Source: Pullulanibacillus pueri
Lineage (GTDB): Bacteria > Bacillota > Bacilli > Bacillales > Sporolactobacillaceae
Length of the DNA: 64,000 bases
Assembly (NCBI RefSeq): GCF_014639255.1
Contig: NZ_BMFV01000014.1
Span: 39,973-103,972 of the forward strand
Reading direction: 5' to 3'
Part shown: one piece after another, positions 30,087 to 40,040 of the stretch
Layout: the number at the start of each line of letters is the position of its first letter
How positions within the stretch are numbered: the first letter of the stretch is position 1
Translations under genes and position numbers: made by a program
The notes under the pieces: generated by a model
The model's database searches: none
The model's input: the letters and a program-made list of their open reading frames with translations, nothing else
What the model was told of the DNA's origin: nothing

Positions 30087-32072
30087 TTAAATCATCGATG
30101 CACAATCAAGGATTAAAGCAACTTGACCATTTCCCAAAATCGTTGCACCAGATACGGGTTGGACGTTGCCTAAATAACGGCCTAAAGATTTAATCACAAT
30201 TTCTTGTTGACCGATAAATTGGTCAACAGCAAAGGCAGTCATCGCCTTTCCCGATTGCGCGATAATTGCCGGTATAAATTTATTGTGCTGGATAGACTGC
30301 CCGGGAACACTTAAAACATCCTGAAGACGCTTAAAGGGAATGACGCGCCCGCGGTATTCTAGCATTTCTTGCCCCTGTGTTTTGAAAAGATCCTTTTCTT
30401 CAATGAGGGCCGTTTCAACAATAGAACTTAATGGCAGGGCATAGGTTTCTTGATGAACATTCACAAGCATAGTGGAGATAATAGATAACGTAAGAGGAAG
30501 TTGAATCGTAAATAGAGACCCTTTTCCTTCCTCAGAATCTACACTGACGCTTCCACCTAAAGATTCAATTTTATTTTTTACGACATCCAGACCTACACCG
30601 CGACCAGAAATATCAGAGATTTTATCAGCGGTACTAAATCCAGAGTGAAACATTAAATGATAGACTTCATTATCTGGTAATCTCATGGCTTCTTCTTCGG
30701 ATAGTAAACCTTTTTCAATCGCTTTGTTTGTGATTTTCTGACGATTGATTCCCGCACCATCGTCTTCAATTTCAATAAAAACATGATTGCCGCGGTGAAA
30801 AGCTCTGAGAGTAATACGTCCGACTTCTGATTTTTCCTTGCCTAATCGAACCTCAGGTGTCTCAATTCCATGGTCCATAGAATTTCTAATCAGATGAACT
30901 AAAGGGTCCCCAATTTCGTCAATGACGTTACGATCTAATTCGGTATCCACACCCACCATCTCAAGTTCGATTTTTTTACCTAATTCTCGTGACACACTGC
31001 GAACCATTTTTGGGAAACGATTAAAGACTTGTTCAACAGGCTCCATTCTAAGATTCAAAATAATATCTTGAAGTCGCCCTGATGTTCGCGAAATCATTTC
31101 CACTGTTTCTTCTAATTCTTGATGCTTCAGTGTTCGCGAGATCTCCTCAAGACGCCCTTTATCAATCACCAGTTCTTCAAAGAGATTCATCAATTCATCG
31201 AGACGCTGGGTACTCACCCTAATGGTCTTATGAGTTTGTGAGGCTTTCCCTTTGTTCTTGGTAGACGGTGTTTGTGTTTGTTTATTCTCCTCAGCAACCG
31301 GACTCCCATTATTAGGCTTAGAGTCTTCCTTTGTGTTTGTTTCCGGTTCGTTAACAACCACGTTATCAATCTCAGAGACTTTTAAAATCTTTTCTCGTAC
31401 AGCGGCTTCATCATCATGAGTAATGAGTATAAGGGTAAAAGAGGTATCATACTCACCGTTTTCAAGCGCTTCAGTGGCTGGAACAGTTTGAATGATTTCA
31501 CCCATTTGTTCAACAATCTCAACGACCATATAAGCACGAGCGGCTTTTAACATGCAATCTTTTCTGACAACGACTTCAACTTGCCAGACATTAAATCCTT
31601 GTTCTTTTGCTTGTTGCATTACAGTGGCTACAAAATTTTCAGCTTCTCCATTTGTTGTCGACTCGTTTAGCGTCTGACCTACTGGGTCTTGTTTTAACCC
31701 TGCAGCATTTTTTAATTGCCTCATAATGTCATGGATCGCAACATTGTCTCCATTACCATCCGTAATAAGATCGACCATTTCTTCTAAGTGATCTGCTGCC
31801 GCAAACAGCGCATCTATAATCCCTGTACTGATAGTGAGCTCGCCATTCCTTAAAGCATCGAGAATATTTTCAAGCTGATGAGTTAATTCCGTCATATTTT
31901 GAAATCCCATACTCCCAGCCATGCCCTTAAGTGTATGGGCGGATCGGAAAATTTCATTAATAATCTCCAGATTCCCATGAGACTTTTCTAATTCAAGTAA
32001 ACCTTGATTCATGTTTTGTAAATGCTCACGACTTTCATCTAAAAACAAGTCTAAATATTGATTTGTATCCAT
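30087..32072 (-). CDS. cheA: Chemotaxis histidine kinase CheA
   Basis: A 661-residue cytoplasmic kinase that phosphorylates CheY and CheB. The HPt domain carries the phosphorylated His46 in IFRSAHTLKGMAGSMGF. A P2-type domain (about 145-240) and an Asn/Thr/Lys-rich linker precede the dimerisation helices (TIRVSTQRLDELMNLFEELVIDKGRLEE). The ATPase domain shows HLIRNSMDHGIETPE, EDDGAGI and ISGRGVGLDVVKNKIESLGG. A CheW-like domain closes the protein. Located 12 nt after cheB and 80 nt before cheW. Confidence 0.98.
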   Translation of the reverse strand: MDTNQYLDLFLDESREHLQNMNQGLLELEKSHGNLEIINEIFRSAHTLKGMAGSMGFQNMTELTHQLENILDALRNGELTISTGIIDALFAAADHLEEMVDLITDGNGDNVAIHDIMRQLKNAAGLKQDPVGQTLNESTTNGEAENFVATVMQQAKEQGFNVWQVEVVVRKDCMLKAARAYMVVEIVEQMGEIIQTVPATEALENGEYDTSFTLILITHDDEAAVREKILKVSEIDNVVVNEPETNTKEDSKPNNGSPVAEENKQTQTPSTKNKGKASQTHKTIRVSTQRLDELMNLFEELVIDKGRLEEISRTLKHQELEETVEMISRTSGRLQDIILNLRMEPVEQVFNRFPKMVRSVSRELGKKIELEMVGVDTELDRNVIDEIGDPLVHLIRNSMDHGIETPEVRLGKEKSEVGRITLRAFHRGNHVFIEIEDDGAGINRQKITNKAIEKGLLSEEEAMRLPDNEVYHLMFHSGFSTADKISDISGRGVGLDVVKNKIESLGGSVSVDSEEGKGSLFTIQLPLTLSIISTMLVNVHQETYALPLSSIVETALIEEKDLFKTQGQEMLEYRGRVIPFKRLQDVLSVPGQSIQHNKFIPAIIAQSGKAMTAFAVDQFIGQQEIVIKSLGRYLGNVQPVSGATILGNGQVALILDCASMI

Positions 32073-32084
32073 ACCCGTGTCCCC

Positions 32085-33125
32085 CTAGCTTATTTGATCA
32101 ATCATTGCTGACGGTATTTGTTCAAGATTTAAAATTGCATCAATGTATCCAGTTTTGATGGCCGCTTTAGGCATACCGAAAATAACGGCTGTTTCCTCAG
32201 CTTCTGCTATGGAGTAGACGTCTTGGCATTCTCTTTTTAAATGTGCCAATCCCCTTGCACCATCCGATCCCATTCCTGTAAGCGTAACAGTCACAACGCC
32301 GCCGATACCTGAATCAGCTACAGATTCCAATAACAGATCATATGATGGCCTAAGACCTCTGACAATGGGTGATTGATCAACGATAAATGCCATTGAACGA
32401 CCCACTTTTTTAATTTTTGTGTGATAGCCACCAGGAGCTATGTAAACCGTGCCATTGTGTAGAAGTTCACCATGCTGTGCTTCTTTAACCGATAAAAGCG
32501 CCCATTGATTTAATTTATCCGCAAACGACTTAGTAAACGTCGCTGGCATATGCTGAACGACAACGATGGGGACATGAAGATGTTGAGGGAGCTTGGAAAT
32601 AACCGCCCTTAACGCCCTCGGTCCCCCAGTCGATGTTCCTATACAAATCAATTTCACTTGCTGATTAATTGACGGACTTAGAAGTGGTTCCTGTGCCATA
32701 TTCGGTTCTACTCTTTTCCCCACATGAGATGCCGCTGCCTCCATAATTTTAGCGATTAGAGCTTCCTTCACTTTGTATAGGTCCAGGGAAATTTCTCCTG
32801 AAGGTTTAGTGATAAAACCAACAGCACCTAATGCCATTGCTTCGATGGTAATAGCGGCACCTTTATCTGTTACACTACTCAACATAATTGTCGGTGTGGG
32901 ATGCTCAGCCATCACTCTTTTTAAAACTTCAATCCCTGTAAGTTGGGGCAGTGCTACATCTAAAGTGATTACATCTGGATGAAGTTGAGCCACTTTTTTT
33001 AACGCATCATAACCATCTCTCGCAGTCGCAATGACCGTCATTCGTGGATCTTCATTGATGATTTCAGAAATCAGTTTCCTCATAAAAGCGGAATCATCAA
33101 CCACGAGGACAGTAATTATTTTCAT
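32085..33125 (-). CDS. cheB: Chemotaxis protein-glutamate methylesterase CheB
   Basis: A 346-residue response regulator plus methylesterase. The receiver (1-120) has DD at 10-11 and the phosphoacceptor Asp56 in DVITLDVALPQLTG. The esterase domain (about 155-345) carries the serine in CIGTSTGGPRALR, the histidine in VVVQHMPATFT and the aspartate in GMGSDGARGL. The ATG at 33125 matches the family. An in-frame GTG at 33149 would add eight residues. A run of eight G lies directly before the ATG and is a weak ribosome site. Confidence 0.96.
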   Translation of the reverse strand: MKIITVLVVDDSAFMRKLISEIINEDPRMTVIATARDGYDALKKVAQLHPDVITLDVALPQLTGIEVLKRVMAEHPTPTIMLSSVTDKGAAITIEAMALGAVGFITKPSGEISLDLYKVKEALIAKIMEAAASHVGKRVEPNMAQEPLLSPSINQQVKLICIGTSTGGPRALRAVISKLPQHLHVPIVVVQHMPATFTKSFADKLNQWALLSVKEAQHGELLHNGTVYIAPGGYHTKIKKVGRSMAFIVDQSPIVRGLRPSYDLLLESVADSGIGGVVTVTLTGMGSDGARGLAHLKRECQDVYSIAEAEETAVIFGMPKAAIKTGYIDAILNLEQIPSAMIDQIS

Positions 33126-33156
33126 CCGATTCCCCCCCCATCTTCGCACTGAAACG

Positions 33157-34038
33157 CTAGCGAAAAAGATGCTTTAATTTAAAGATAAAACTATCTAAGC
33201 TCGTCTCAGGGTGCACCGCTTCATCTTGTAAATAAGTAGCAATAAGTCCTTTAAGCTTACTGCTAATTTTAGAGCGAGGCTCCTCGATTAAAAAGGGCTT
33301 TTGTCTTTTTACTGCTTTTATAACAGCGGTATCACGCGGCAACGCGCCTAAAAAATGAATGTTTTTCCCTAGAAAACGCTCAGAGACACCCGAAAGCTTA
33401 GCCCACGTTTCTTTCACCTCTCGCTCGCTATCATAGCGATTGATAATGCATCGAATAGGTATCTCGTTGGCATAGCGATGAGTAATCTTAACAACAGCAT
33501 AAGCATCGGTTAATGCTGTTGGTTCGGTTGTTGTCACCAAGAGAATCTCATGAACAGCCTTCACAAATTGCAGTGTATCATGATTCATACCTGCGCCTAG
33601 ATCAAAAATAATGAAATCAAAGTGCCTTTTTAATTCTCTTAATTGGTCAAGAAAATAGGCGAATTTTGTTTCATTTAATTTAAAAAGATCGGATAAACCA
33701 CTTCCTCCTGTTAGGACACCTAGCCCACTTTCATGATAGGTAATCACAGTCTCAATTTTTAATTGGTTATCTATCATATCGACAATATTATGTTGGCAAT
33801 GAAGTCCCAATAGGATATCAATATTCCCCATACCAATATCGAGATCAATGATGAGCGTCTTTTTTCCCGACTGATGAAGTCCTAAAGCAAAATTTAATGA
33901 AAAGACAGACTTTCCTACACCGCCCTTACCACTTAAAACCGCGATAACCTTTGTATGTCTTGTTTGTGCCGTATGATTGATTTTAAGTCGCTCGACACGG
34001 CGCCTTAGGGCTTCAGCTTGATCTTTCACGCCATACAC
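33157..34038 (-). CDS. flhG: Flagellar number/placement ATPase FlhG (YlxH, MinD-like)
   Basis: A 293-residue MinD/ParA-type ATPase. The N-terminal DQAEALRRRV (6-15) is the motif that activates the FlhF GTPase. The deviant Walker A SGKGGVGKS and the IIDLDIGMGNIDILLGL block follow, and the C-terminal region contains a probable amphipathic membrane helix (FIFKLKHLFR). In B. subtilis FlhG works with FlhF to space basal bodies and binds FliM/FliY. Overlaps flhF by 26 nt. Confidence 0.95.
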   Translation of the reverse strand: MYGVKDQAEALRRRVERLKINHTAQTRHTKVIAVLSGKGGVGKSVFSLNFALGLHQSGKKTLIIDLDIGMGNIDILLGLHCQHNIVDMIDNQLKIETVITYHESGLGVLTGGSGLSDLFKLNETKFAYFLDQLRELKRHFDFIIFDLGAGMNHDTLQFVKAVHEILLVTTTEPTALTDAYAVVKITHRYANEIPIRCIINRYDSEREVKETWAKLSGVSERFLGKNIHFLGALPRDTAVIKAVKRQKPFLIEEPRSKISSKLKGLIATYLQDEAVHPETSLDSFIFKLKHLFR

Positions 34039-35125
34039 CTTCTATCCATTGATTCACAAAGGCTTGCTTATCGGCTTCCACTATATCATCTGGTACGTCC
34101 TGTCCATTGGTGACATACGAAACACCGATCTTATTGTTGAGGACAAGATTAAGCAGTGAACTGACTGACGATGTTTCATCTAGCTTGGTAAACACATAAC
34201 CCTCTATCGGCAAAGTATCAAATTGGTTTGATATTCTCTGAATGTCTTCAGACTTTGCTGTCGCGCTAAGAACGAGATACGTTTCCATGGCTTGCTCATT
34301 AAAAGGGATTAGTGTCTGAATTTCATCGATATATTGGCGTTGCTGATAATTTCGACCCGCCGTATCAACAATGATAAGGTCATACCCCTCTAATGTCGTT
34401 AACGCACGTTCAAAATCTGATCGTGAATACACCACTTCAACCGGTAAACTCAAAATTTTCGCATAGGTTTTTAATTGCTCAATCGCCGCGATCCGATAGG
34501 TATCCGTTGTAATAAAACCGACCTTTTTCCCCTCATCAAGCACTACCTTTGAGGCAATTTTGGCAGCCGTAGTGGTTTTACCTACCCCCGTCGGTCCTAC
34601 TAGGTTGAGTATTTTTGTTTCCTTTCGAAGTCCGTTAAAAACGATCGACTCCAATTGTTTATCTATATACGCTTTTAAGACCTCTTTCAACTCGGCGTCC
34701 GTTAAAGGATGTGGTGAACGGTACCACGTCCTTAACATTGTTTGAGTCAAAGGATGAACAAGGTCTGAGTGCAACCCTTCAGCCTCTAATTGGGCATGAA
34801 TCTCTCGGATAGCTTCAGGAAGGGGACTTGTCCATTCCACAGCCTTTACCGGACCCTGGTGGATCGGTTGATTATTGTGTTCTGCCATCACGGGTGTGGC
34901 TTTCGGCTCCTTAAGATCCGCCTTAATGACTTGTTGTGGAGCCGTGTCACTGCCTTGATCAAGAGCCGCAAACACTTCGATCACTTTTTTGTTCTTAAAA
35001 AGTGACAGCATCCCCTTTTTCTTGACATTTTTGGTATAGAGTATCACAGCATTTGGTCCCAACTCTTTTTTAACTAAGTTCATGGCTTCAGACATAGAAT
35101 CTGCAGTGAATTTTTTTATTTTCAT
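34013..35125 (-). CDS. flhF: Flagellar SRP-like GTPase FlhF
   Basis: A 370-residue protein with an N-terminal B domain (about 1-75), a variable linker, then N and G domains of the SRP GTPase type: [17 protein letters not shown] (G1), DTAGRNYQQRQYIDEI (G3) and TKLDETSSVSSLLNL (G4 region). It marks flagellar assembly sites at the membrane, and FlhG stimulates its GTPase. It overlaps flhA by 4 nt and flhG by 26 nt, so the three are co-translated. Confidence 0.96.
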   Translation of the reverse strand: MKIKKFTADSMSEAMNLVKKELGPNAVILYTKNVKKKGMLSLFKNKKVIEVFAALDQGSDTAPQQVIKADLKEPKATPVMAEHNNQPIHQGPVKAVEWTSPLPEAIREIHAQLEAEGLHSDLVHPLTQTMLRTWYRSPHPLTDAELKEVLKAYIDKQLESIVFNGLRKETKILNLVGPTGVGKTTTAAKIASKVVLDEGKKVGFITTDTYRIAAIEQLKTYAKILSLPVEVVYSRSDFERALTTLEGYDLIIVDTAGRNYQQRQYIDEIQTLIPFNEQAMETYLVLSATAKSEDIQRISNQFDTLPIEGYVFTKLDETSSVSSLLNLVLNNKIGVSYVTNGQDVPDDIVEADKQAFVNQWIEGVWRERSS

Positions 35126-37152
35126 GCGCCATTCACCACCCCAATACTTTGAATTTCAATTGTTGGCTCGAGCTCATTGTAGGACAAGACCGCTACCTGT
35201 GGTAATGACCGTGAGATGAGTTGCTTCACATGAAGGCGCACTGCTGGTGAGCAGAGTAGAACCGGTTCTTGATCGATATCCGATTGCCTTTCAATAATCT
35301 GAGCCATTTGCTCTATAAACCGTTGCGTCATCTCTGGATTTAGTGCCAAGTAGTTTCCATGCTCGGTTCTTTGAATAGACTCCGTAATTGTCTCTTCAAA
35401 TGCTGGGTCAAGTGTCAACACCTTTAATAAATTGTTCCTTACATATTGATGAGAGATTTGTCTTGATAGCCCTTGACGTACATATTCCGTCAACAAATCC
35501 GTATCCTTGGTCATCGTCGCCACATCTGCTAAGACTTCGAAAATCACCGGTAAATTACGAATAGACAAATTTTCTCTGAGTAAGTTTACGAGCACCTTCT
35601 GTACTTCACCAATGCTTAATGGTTCAGGGGTGACCTCATTGACGAGAGTCTCGTCTGATTGTTTTAGATGTTCGATTAATTGTTTGGTTTCTTTTCGACC
35701 GAGCAACTCATGACAATGTCGTTTTAATAGCTCTGTAATGTGTGTTGAAACAACAGATGGAGGATCCACTACAGTATAACCGGCTAATTCAGCCTGTTCC
35801 TTCATATCTTCCCCAATCCATTTCGCTGGCAGGCCAAAAGCAGGTTCAACGGTATCAACGCCAACTATGTTTGGATCATCTTCACCAGGACTCATGGCTA
35901 AATAATGATCCAACAAAAGACTGCCACGAGCGATTTCTGAGCCCTTGATTTTCAAACGATAGCTATTCGGCTCTAACTGAATGTTATCCCTTATTCGCAC
36001 GACAGGGATAACCATACCGAGTTCAATGGCAAGCTGCCTTCTAATCATGACTATTCTATCTAAGAGGTCGCCTCCCTGATTAGCATCTGCTAAAGGCACC
36101 AGAGCGTAACCAAATTCAAATTCAATAGGATCAGTCTCAAGTAAATCCACAACACTTTCAGGACTTTTTATTTTTTCCTCTTCAATATCAGCCGCAAGCT
36201 CTTCTTCATTCACCTCTGGCTTCGCTTGATTAAGGGATAAGAAATAACCACCAACACATAGAAGAATAGCCACTGGGACGGTAATCAGGAATCCTATTGG
36301 CGTAAACCCTAATAAAAGGATGACGCCTCCAGCAATATAAAGCATAGTCGGATAAGCGAGAATTTGCTTAGTAATATCCTGCCCAAGATTACCATCAGAG
36401 GCTGCTCGAGTGACGATAATACCTGTAGCCGTAGAAATCAGTAAGGCTGGAATTTGGCTGACTAACCCATCCCCTACTGTTAATAGGGTATAAGTATGGG
36501 TAGAATCCCCTAAGCTCATTCCAAGTTGAACAACACCAATCACCATCCCAACGATCATGTTGATCATGACAATAATAATCCCAGCAATAGCGTCCCCTTT
36601 TACAAATTTGCTGGCACCATCCATTGCTCCATAGAAATCCGCTTCCTTCGCGATCTTTTCACGGCGACCTTTGGCCTCTTTTTCATTGATTAAACCAGCA
36701 TTAAGGTCAGCATCAATGGACATCTGTTTCCCTGGCATCGCATCAAGGGTAAAGCGGGCAGCAACTTCAGCTACCCGTTCGGCCCCTTTCGTAATCACAA
36801 CAAATTGAATAATAATGAGTATGAGAAAGACAACGAAACCAACAATAGCATTACCACCAATAACGAAATTCCCAAAGGTTTCAATAACAACACCCGCATC
36901 GCCTTTTCCCAAAATCGCACGTGTCGTTGAAACATTTAACCCAAGCCTAAATAACGTTAAAAGTAAGAGTAAAGAAGGCAAAATGGAAAATTCCAAAGGC
37001 TCTTTCATATTCATTGCCACGAGTAAGACAATTAAGGCAAGTGAAATATTGATAATGATTAAAAAGCTGAGTATAAAGTTAGGTAATGGAATAATTAACA
37101 TAAGGACAATTAAAATAACGGCTAATAGTACAATTAAATCTTTTAGCTTCAC
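35122..37152 (-). CDS. flhA: Flagellar export gate protein FlhA
   Basis: A 676-residue core of the type III export gate. About eight membrane helices fill the first ~310 residues, with the FHIPEP-family cytoplasmic loop (ARFTLDAMPGKQMSIDADLNAGLI) between them. A linker and the large cytoplasmic domain (about 345-676) dock chaperone-substrate complexes. Length matches B. subtilis (677). Directly follows flhB with 24 nt between them. Confidence 0.97.
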   Translation of the reverse strand: MKLKDLIVLLAVILIVLMLIIPLPNFILSFLIIINISLALIVLLVAMNMKEPLEFSILPSLLLLLTLFRLGLNVSTTRAILGKGDAGVVIETFGNFVIGGNAIVGFVVFLILIIIQFVVITKGAERVAEVAARFTLDAMPGKQMSIDADLNAGLINEKEAKGRREKIAKEADFYGAMDGASKFVKGDAIAGIIIVMINMIVGMVIGVVQLGMSLGDSTHTYTLLTVGDGLVSQIPALLISTATGIIVTRAASDGNLGQDITKQILAYPTMLYIAGGVILLLGFTPIGFLITVPVAILLCVGGYFLSLNQAKPEVNEEELAADIEEEKIKSPESVVDLLETDPIEFEFGYALVPLADANQGGDLLDRIVMIRRQLAIELGMVIPVVRIRDNIQLEPNSYRLKIKGSEIARGSLLLDHYLAMSPGEDDPNIVGVDTVEPAFGLPAKWIGEDMKEQAELAGYTVVDPPSVVSTHITELLKRHCHELLGRKETKQLIEHLKQSDETLVNEVTPEPLSIGEVQKVLVNLLRENLSIRNLPVIFEVLADVATMTKDTDLLTEYVRQGLSRQISHQYVRNNLLKVLTLDPAFEETITESIQRTEHGNYLALNPEMTQRFIEQMAQIIERQSDIDQEPVLLCSPAVRLHVKQLISRSLPQVAVLSYNELEPTIEIQSIGVVNGA

Positions 37153-37176
37153 TTGCTTTTACACCTCATCACTCGT

Positions 37177-38256
37177 TCATACTTTCCCATTTAATTGATA
37201 AACGTAGGCTAAAATTTCAGCTACGGCCTTGAAAAATTCCTCTGGAATTTGATCTCCAATTTCTAAACGATGGTACAAAGCCCTCGCGACTTCTTTTTTC
37301 TCCACAACAGCCACTTTATTTTCCTTAGCAATGGCCTTAATTCTTTGGGCGATAAGATCAGCACCTTTTGCCACCACTACAGGAGCATCCATTTCTCCAT
37401 CTTTATATTGAAGAGCAACGGCAAAGTGCGTCGGGTTAGTAATGACGACATCCGCCTTTGGAACATCTTGCATCATACGCCGCATTGCCATTTGTCTCTG
37501 CAGCTCGCGGATACGCCCTTTGATTTGTGGATCACCTTCAGTGTTTTTATACTCATCTTTTATTTCTTTTTTGGACATTCGAATATTCTTTGCATGATCA
37601 AAGCGTTGATACGCATAATCAAAGGTTCCTAATACAAGCAAAACTATCGAAGCGGCAATTCCCATTTCTGTTGTCACCTTACCAATGGCCACAACCGCTT
37701 CCCAGAGTGTACGCTGTGTTAAGGTTAACAGTTGATCGCGATTCATCCATAAAATAATAAACGTTGTTAAACCCACGAGTGTTATTTTAAGTAAAGACTT
37801 TAAAAACTCGACAATTGCCCTTAAAGAATAAATACGTTTTATTCCACTTATTGGATCTAAGCGATTTAACTTAAAAGAAAGCGACTCAGTTGTAAATAAG
37901 AAGCCGATCTGGACAATATTAGAAAACACACCGATAACAAGGGCTACAATAAGGACAGGCGCCACTATCTTGGCACTCTGCACAGCAAGGGAAGTAAACA
38001 ATTGATGGACATTCCCTTCGGTTAACACGTGTTGCATCTCTTCAGTATAGGCATGCTGCATGACATCCATTAGTCCTCGGCCCATCCAAGGAACTGCAAA
38101 GGTTAATAAGATAAAAATAGAGAGCATTGAGAGCGCACTTGATAAATCAGCACTTTTAGCAACTTGGCCCTTTTTACGCGTATCACTTTTTTTCTTTGGT
38201 GTCGCTTTTTCGGTTTTTTCTTCTGCAAAAAATTGGAGATCCAATTGAAGTCTCAT
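37177..38256 (-). CDS. flhB: Flagellar export switch protein FlhB
   Basis: A 359-residue membrane protein with four helices and a cytoplasmic domain that self-cleaves between N and P of the NPTH motif, seen here in VVITNPTHFAVALQYK near residue 270. Cleavage allows the switch from rod/hook to filament substrates, in concert with FliK. The N-terminus (LDLQFFAEEKTEKATPKK) is typical of the family. Starts 1 nt after fliR. Confidence 0.97.
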   Translation of the reverse strand: MRLQLDLQFFAEEKTEKATPKKKSDTRKKGQVAKSADLSSALSMLSIFILLTFAVPWMGRGLMDVMQHAYTEEMQHVLTEGNVHQLFTSLAVQSAKIVAPVLIVALVIGVFSNIVQIGFLFTTESLSFKLNRLDPISGIKRIYSLRAIVEFLKSLLKITLVGLTTFIILWMNRDQLLTLTQRTLWEAVVAIGKVTTEMGIAASIVLLVLGTFDYAYQRFDHAKNIRMSKKEIKDEYKNTEGDPQIKGRIRELQRQMAMRRMMQDVPKADVVITNPTHFAVALQYKDGEMDAPVVVAKGADLIAQRIKAIAKENKVAVVEKKEVARALYHRLEIGDQIPEEFFKAVAEILAYVYQLNGKV

Positions 38257-38257
38257 C

Positions 38258-39031
38258 TTACGAACTCCCCAAATAGGTCATAAATTCTTTCATGGCATCA
38301 GCACTTAGTTCGAATACCTCACGAAACATTGCCACTAATAAAGGCATTACAACGAGCAATATAATAAGACCGATACCAATTTTTAAGGGAACACCAACGA
38401 CAAAGACATTAAGCTGTGGGACAGTTCTTGCGATAATACCTACAGCCACATCGACTAGGAAGAGACAGCCAACGATTGGCAAAGCCATCTGTAAAGCAAT
38501 CGCGAACATCTTTGCTGTTAACTCCGTTACAAAGTGAGCAGTTGAACCTTGATCTAAATGAATGCCTACAACGTCTATCGGAACAAGCTGAAAGCTATAA
38601 TAAATGCCGTTTAAAATCATGTAATGGGCGTTTGTCGTAAACAAAAACACCATCATAATGATATATAAGAACTGCCCACTTAAAGGCGTCGATGATCCGT
38701 TTTCGGGATTAATCAGATTAGCCATCGCAAAACCCATTTGCAAATCAATAAATGTCCCCGCGAGTTGAATCGCATAAAAGAGTATTCCCGCCACAAAACC
38801 AATACTCAACCCAACGATAGCTTCTTTGACAAGAAGAAGGGGGTATTGACTTCCCCATTCAACCTTTTGGCTTGTCAAGGTCAGGGTAATAATAAAAGAG
38901 AAAATAATGGCAAAAGAAAGTTTGAATCGACTGGGAATCGTCTTATAGCTAAACAATGGGGCGACGAGAAAGAAGCTCGTCATCCTCACTAGCACTAATA
39001 AAAACAATGGAAATTCTTGAACAATATTCAT
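38258..39031 (-). CDS. fliR: Flagellar export protein FliR
   Basis: A 257-residue, highly hydrophobic component of the FliP5-FliQ4-FliR1 export gate with six or so membrane-type helices. LVRMTSFFLVAPLFSYKTIP and FAMANLINPENGSSTPLSGQF are family blocks. Lies between fliQ (3 nt) and flhB (1 nt). Confidence 0.96.
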   Translation of the reverse strand: MNIVQEFPLFLLVLVRMTSFFLVAPLFSYKTIPSRFKLSFAIIFSFIITLTLTSQKVEWGSQYPLLLVKEAIVGLSIGFVAGILFYAIQLAGTFIDLQMGFAMANLINPENGSSTPLSGQFLYIIMMVFLFTTNAHYMILNGIYYSFQLVPIDVVGIHLDQGSTAHFVTELTAKMFAIALQMALPIVGCLFLVDVAVGIIARTVPQLNVFVVGVPLKIGIGLIILLVVMPLLVAMFREVFELSADAMKEFMTYLGSS

Positions 39032-39034
39032 TGC

Positions 39035-39304
39035 TTAACCTACAAACCCATTAAGATTTGAAAAAATATCTTGAGTGAACGTTAATATTCGTGAAAGCAT
39101 CCATGGACCAAAGATCACGAGCGAAAGTAACACCGCCACAATTTTAGGAATAAAGGCGAGCGTTTGCTCTTGTATTTGCGTTGTCGCTTGAAAAATACTG
39201 ACGATCAATCCAACGACAAGCGCGATGGCTAAAATAGGGCCACCAATGATTAAGACTAACATGACTGCTTTTTCAGCAATGGATATAACAAATTCCATAC
39301 TCAT
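39035..39304 (-). CDS. fliQ: Flagellar export protein FliQ
   Basis: An 89-residue protein of two membrane helices that surrounds FliP/FliR in the export gate. GGPILAIALVVGLIVSIFQATTQIQEQTLAFIPKI is the FliQ core. A second ATG two codons in is also possible. The ribosome site is weak, so the exact start is open. Confidence 0.95.
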   Translation of the reverse strand: MSMEFVISIAEKAVMLVLIIGGPILAIALVVGLIVSIFQATTQIQEQTLAFIPKIVAVLLSLVIFGPWMLSRILTFTQDIFSNLNGFVG

Positions 39305-39359
39305 TTAACATCAGCATCCTTGTTTTTTTCATCCTGTGTGTACATGTTTTGCTCATACA

Positions 39360-40040
39360 CTACGAATAACTTGATAACAATGATTTAACGATGAGATACC
39401 ACCCATCGACCATGACGAATAACAAAATCTTAAAAGGTAGAGAAATCATCACAGGGGGCACCATCATCATCCCCATTGCCATCATGACACTTGCGACGAC
39501 CATATCAATAATTAAAAATGGAATAAAGATCATAAAACCCATTTGGAACGCCGTCTTAAGTTCGCTAATCGTATAAGCAGGAACAAGCGCTGTAAACGGA
39601 ATATCATGAATGTTTTTTGGCTTATCATAATGGCCATAATCTAAAAATAGATTTAAATCTTTTGTCCGTGTTTCTTTTGCCATGAATTCTTTGAAAGGCT
39701 CTTCTGCCTTTTGTAAGGCTTGTTTTTGTGAAAGATCCCCTTTCAAATAAGGCTGCAATGCATCGTGGTTCACATCACTAAAGACAGGCGCCATAATAAA
39801 AAAGGTTAAGAAAAGCGATAATCCAATAATGACCTGATTGGGCGGCATCTGTTGAGTCGATAATGACGTCCTAACAAAGGACAAGACAATGACGATACGT
39901 GTGAATGATGTCATGAGAATGAGTATGGAAGGCGCCAGTGATAGGACTGTAAGCAAGATCAGTAACTGTACGGTTGTCGCCACGTCCTGGGGTTGGTTAG
40001 TTAATAAATCTGTATTTAATCCTGGAAGTAGCTCACTCAT
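39360..40040 (-). CDS. fliP: Flagellar export protein FliP
   Basis: A 226-residue pentameric gate protein with four membrane helices. Family blocks include LTVLSLAPSILILMTSFTRIVIVLSFVRTSL, LFLTFFIMAPV and the C-terminal FQMGFMIFIPFLIIDMVVASVMMAMGMMMVPPVMISLPFKILLFVMVDGW. No cleavable signal peptide is evident; FliP of Bacillales often has only the N-terminal helix. Overlaps fliO by 4 nt. Confidence 0.97.
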   Translation of the reverse strand: MSELLPGLNTDLLTNQPQDVATTVQLLILLTVLSLAPSILILMTSFTRIVIVLSFVRTSLSTQQMPPNQVIIGLSLFLTFFIMAPVFSDVNHDALQPYLKGDLSQKQALQKAEEPFKEFMAKETRTKDLNLFLDYGHYDKPKNIHDIPFTALVPAYTISELKTAFQMGFMIFIPFLIIDMVVASVMMAMGMMMVPPVMISLPFKILLFVMVDGWYLIVKSLLSSYS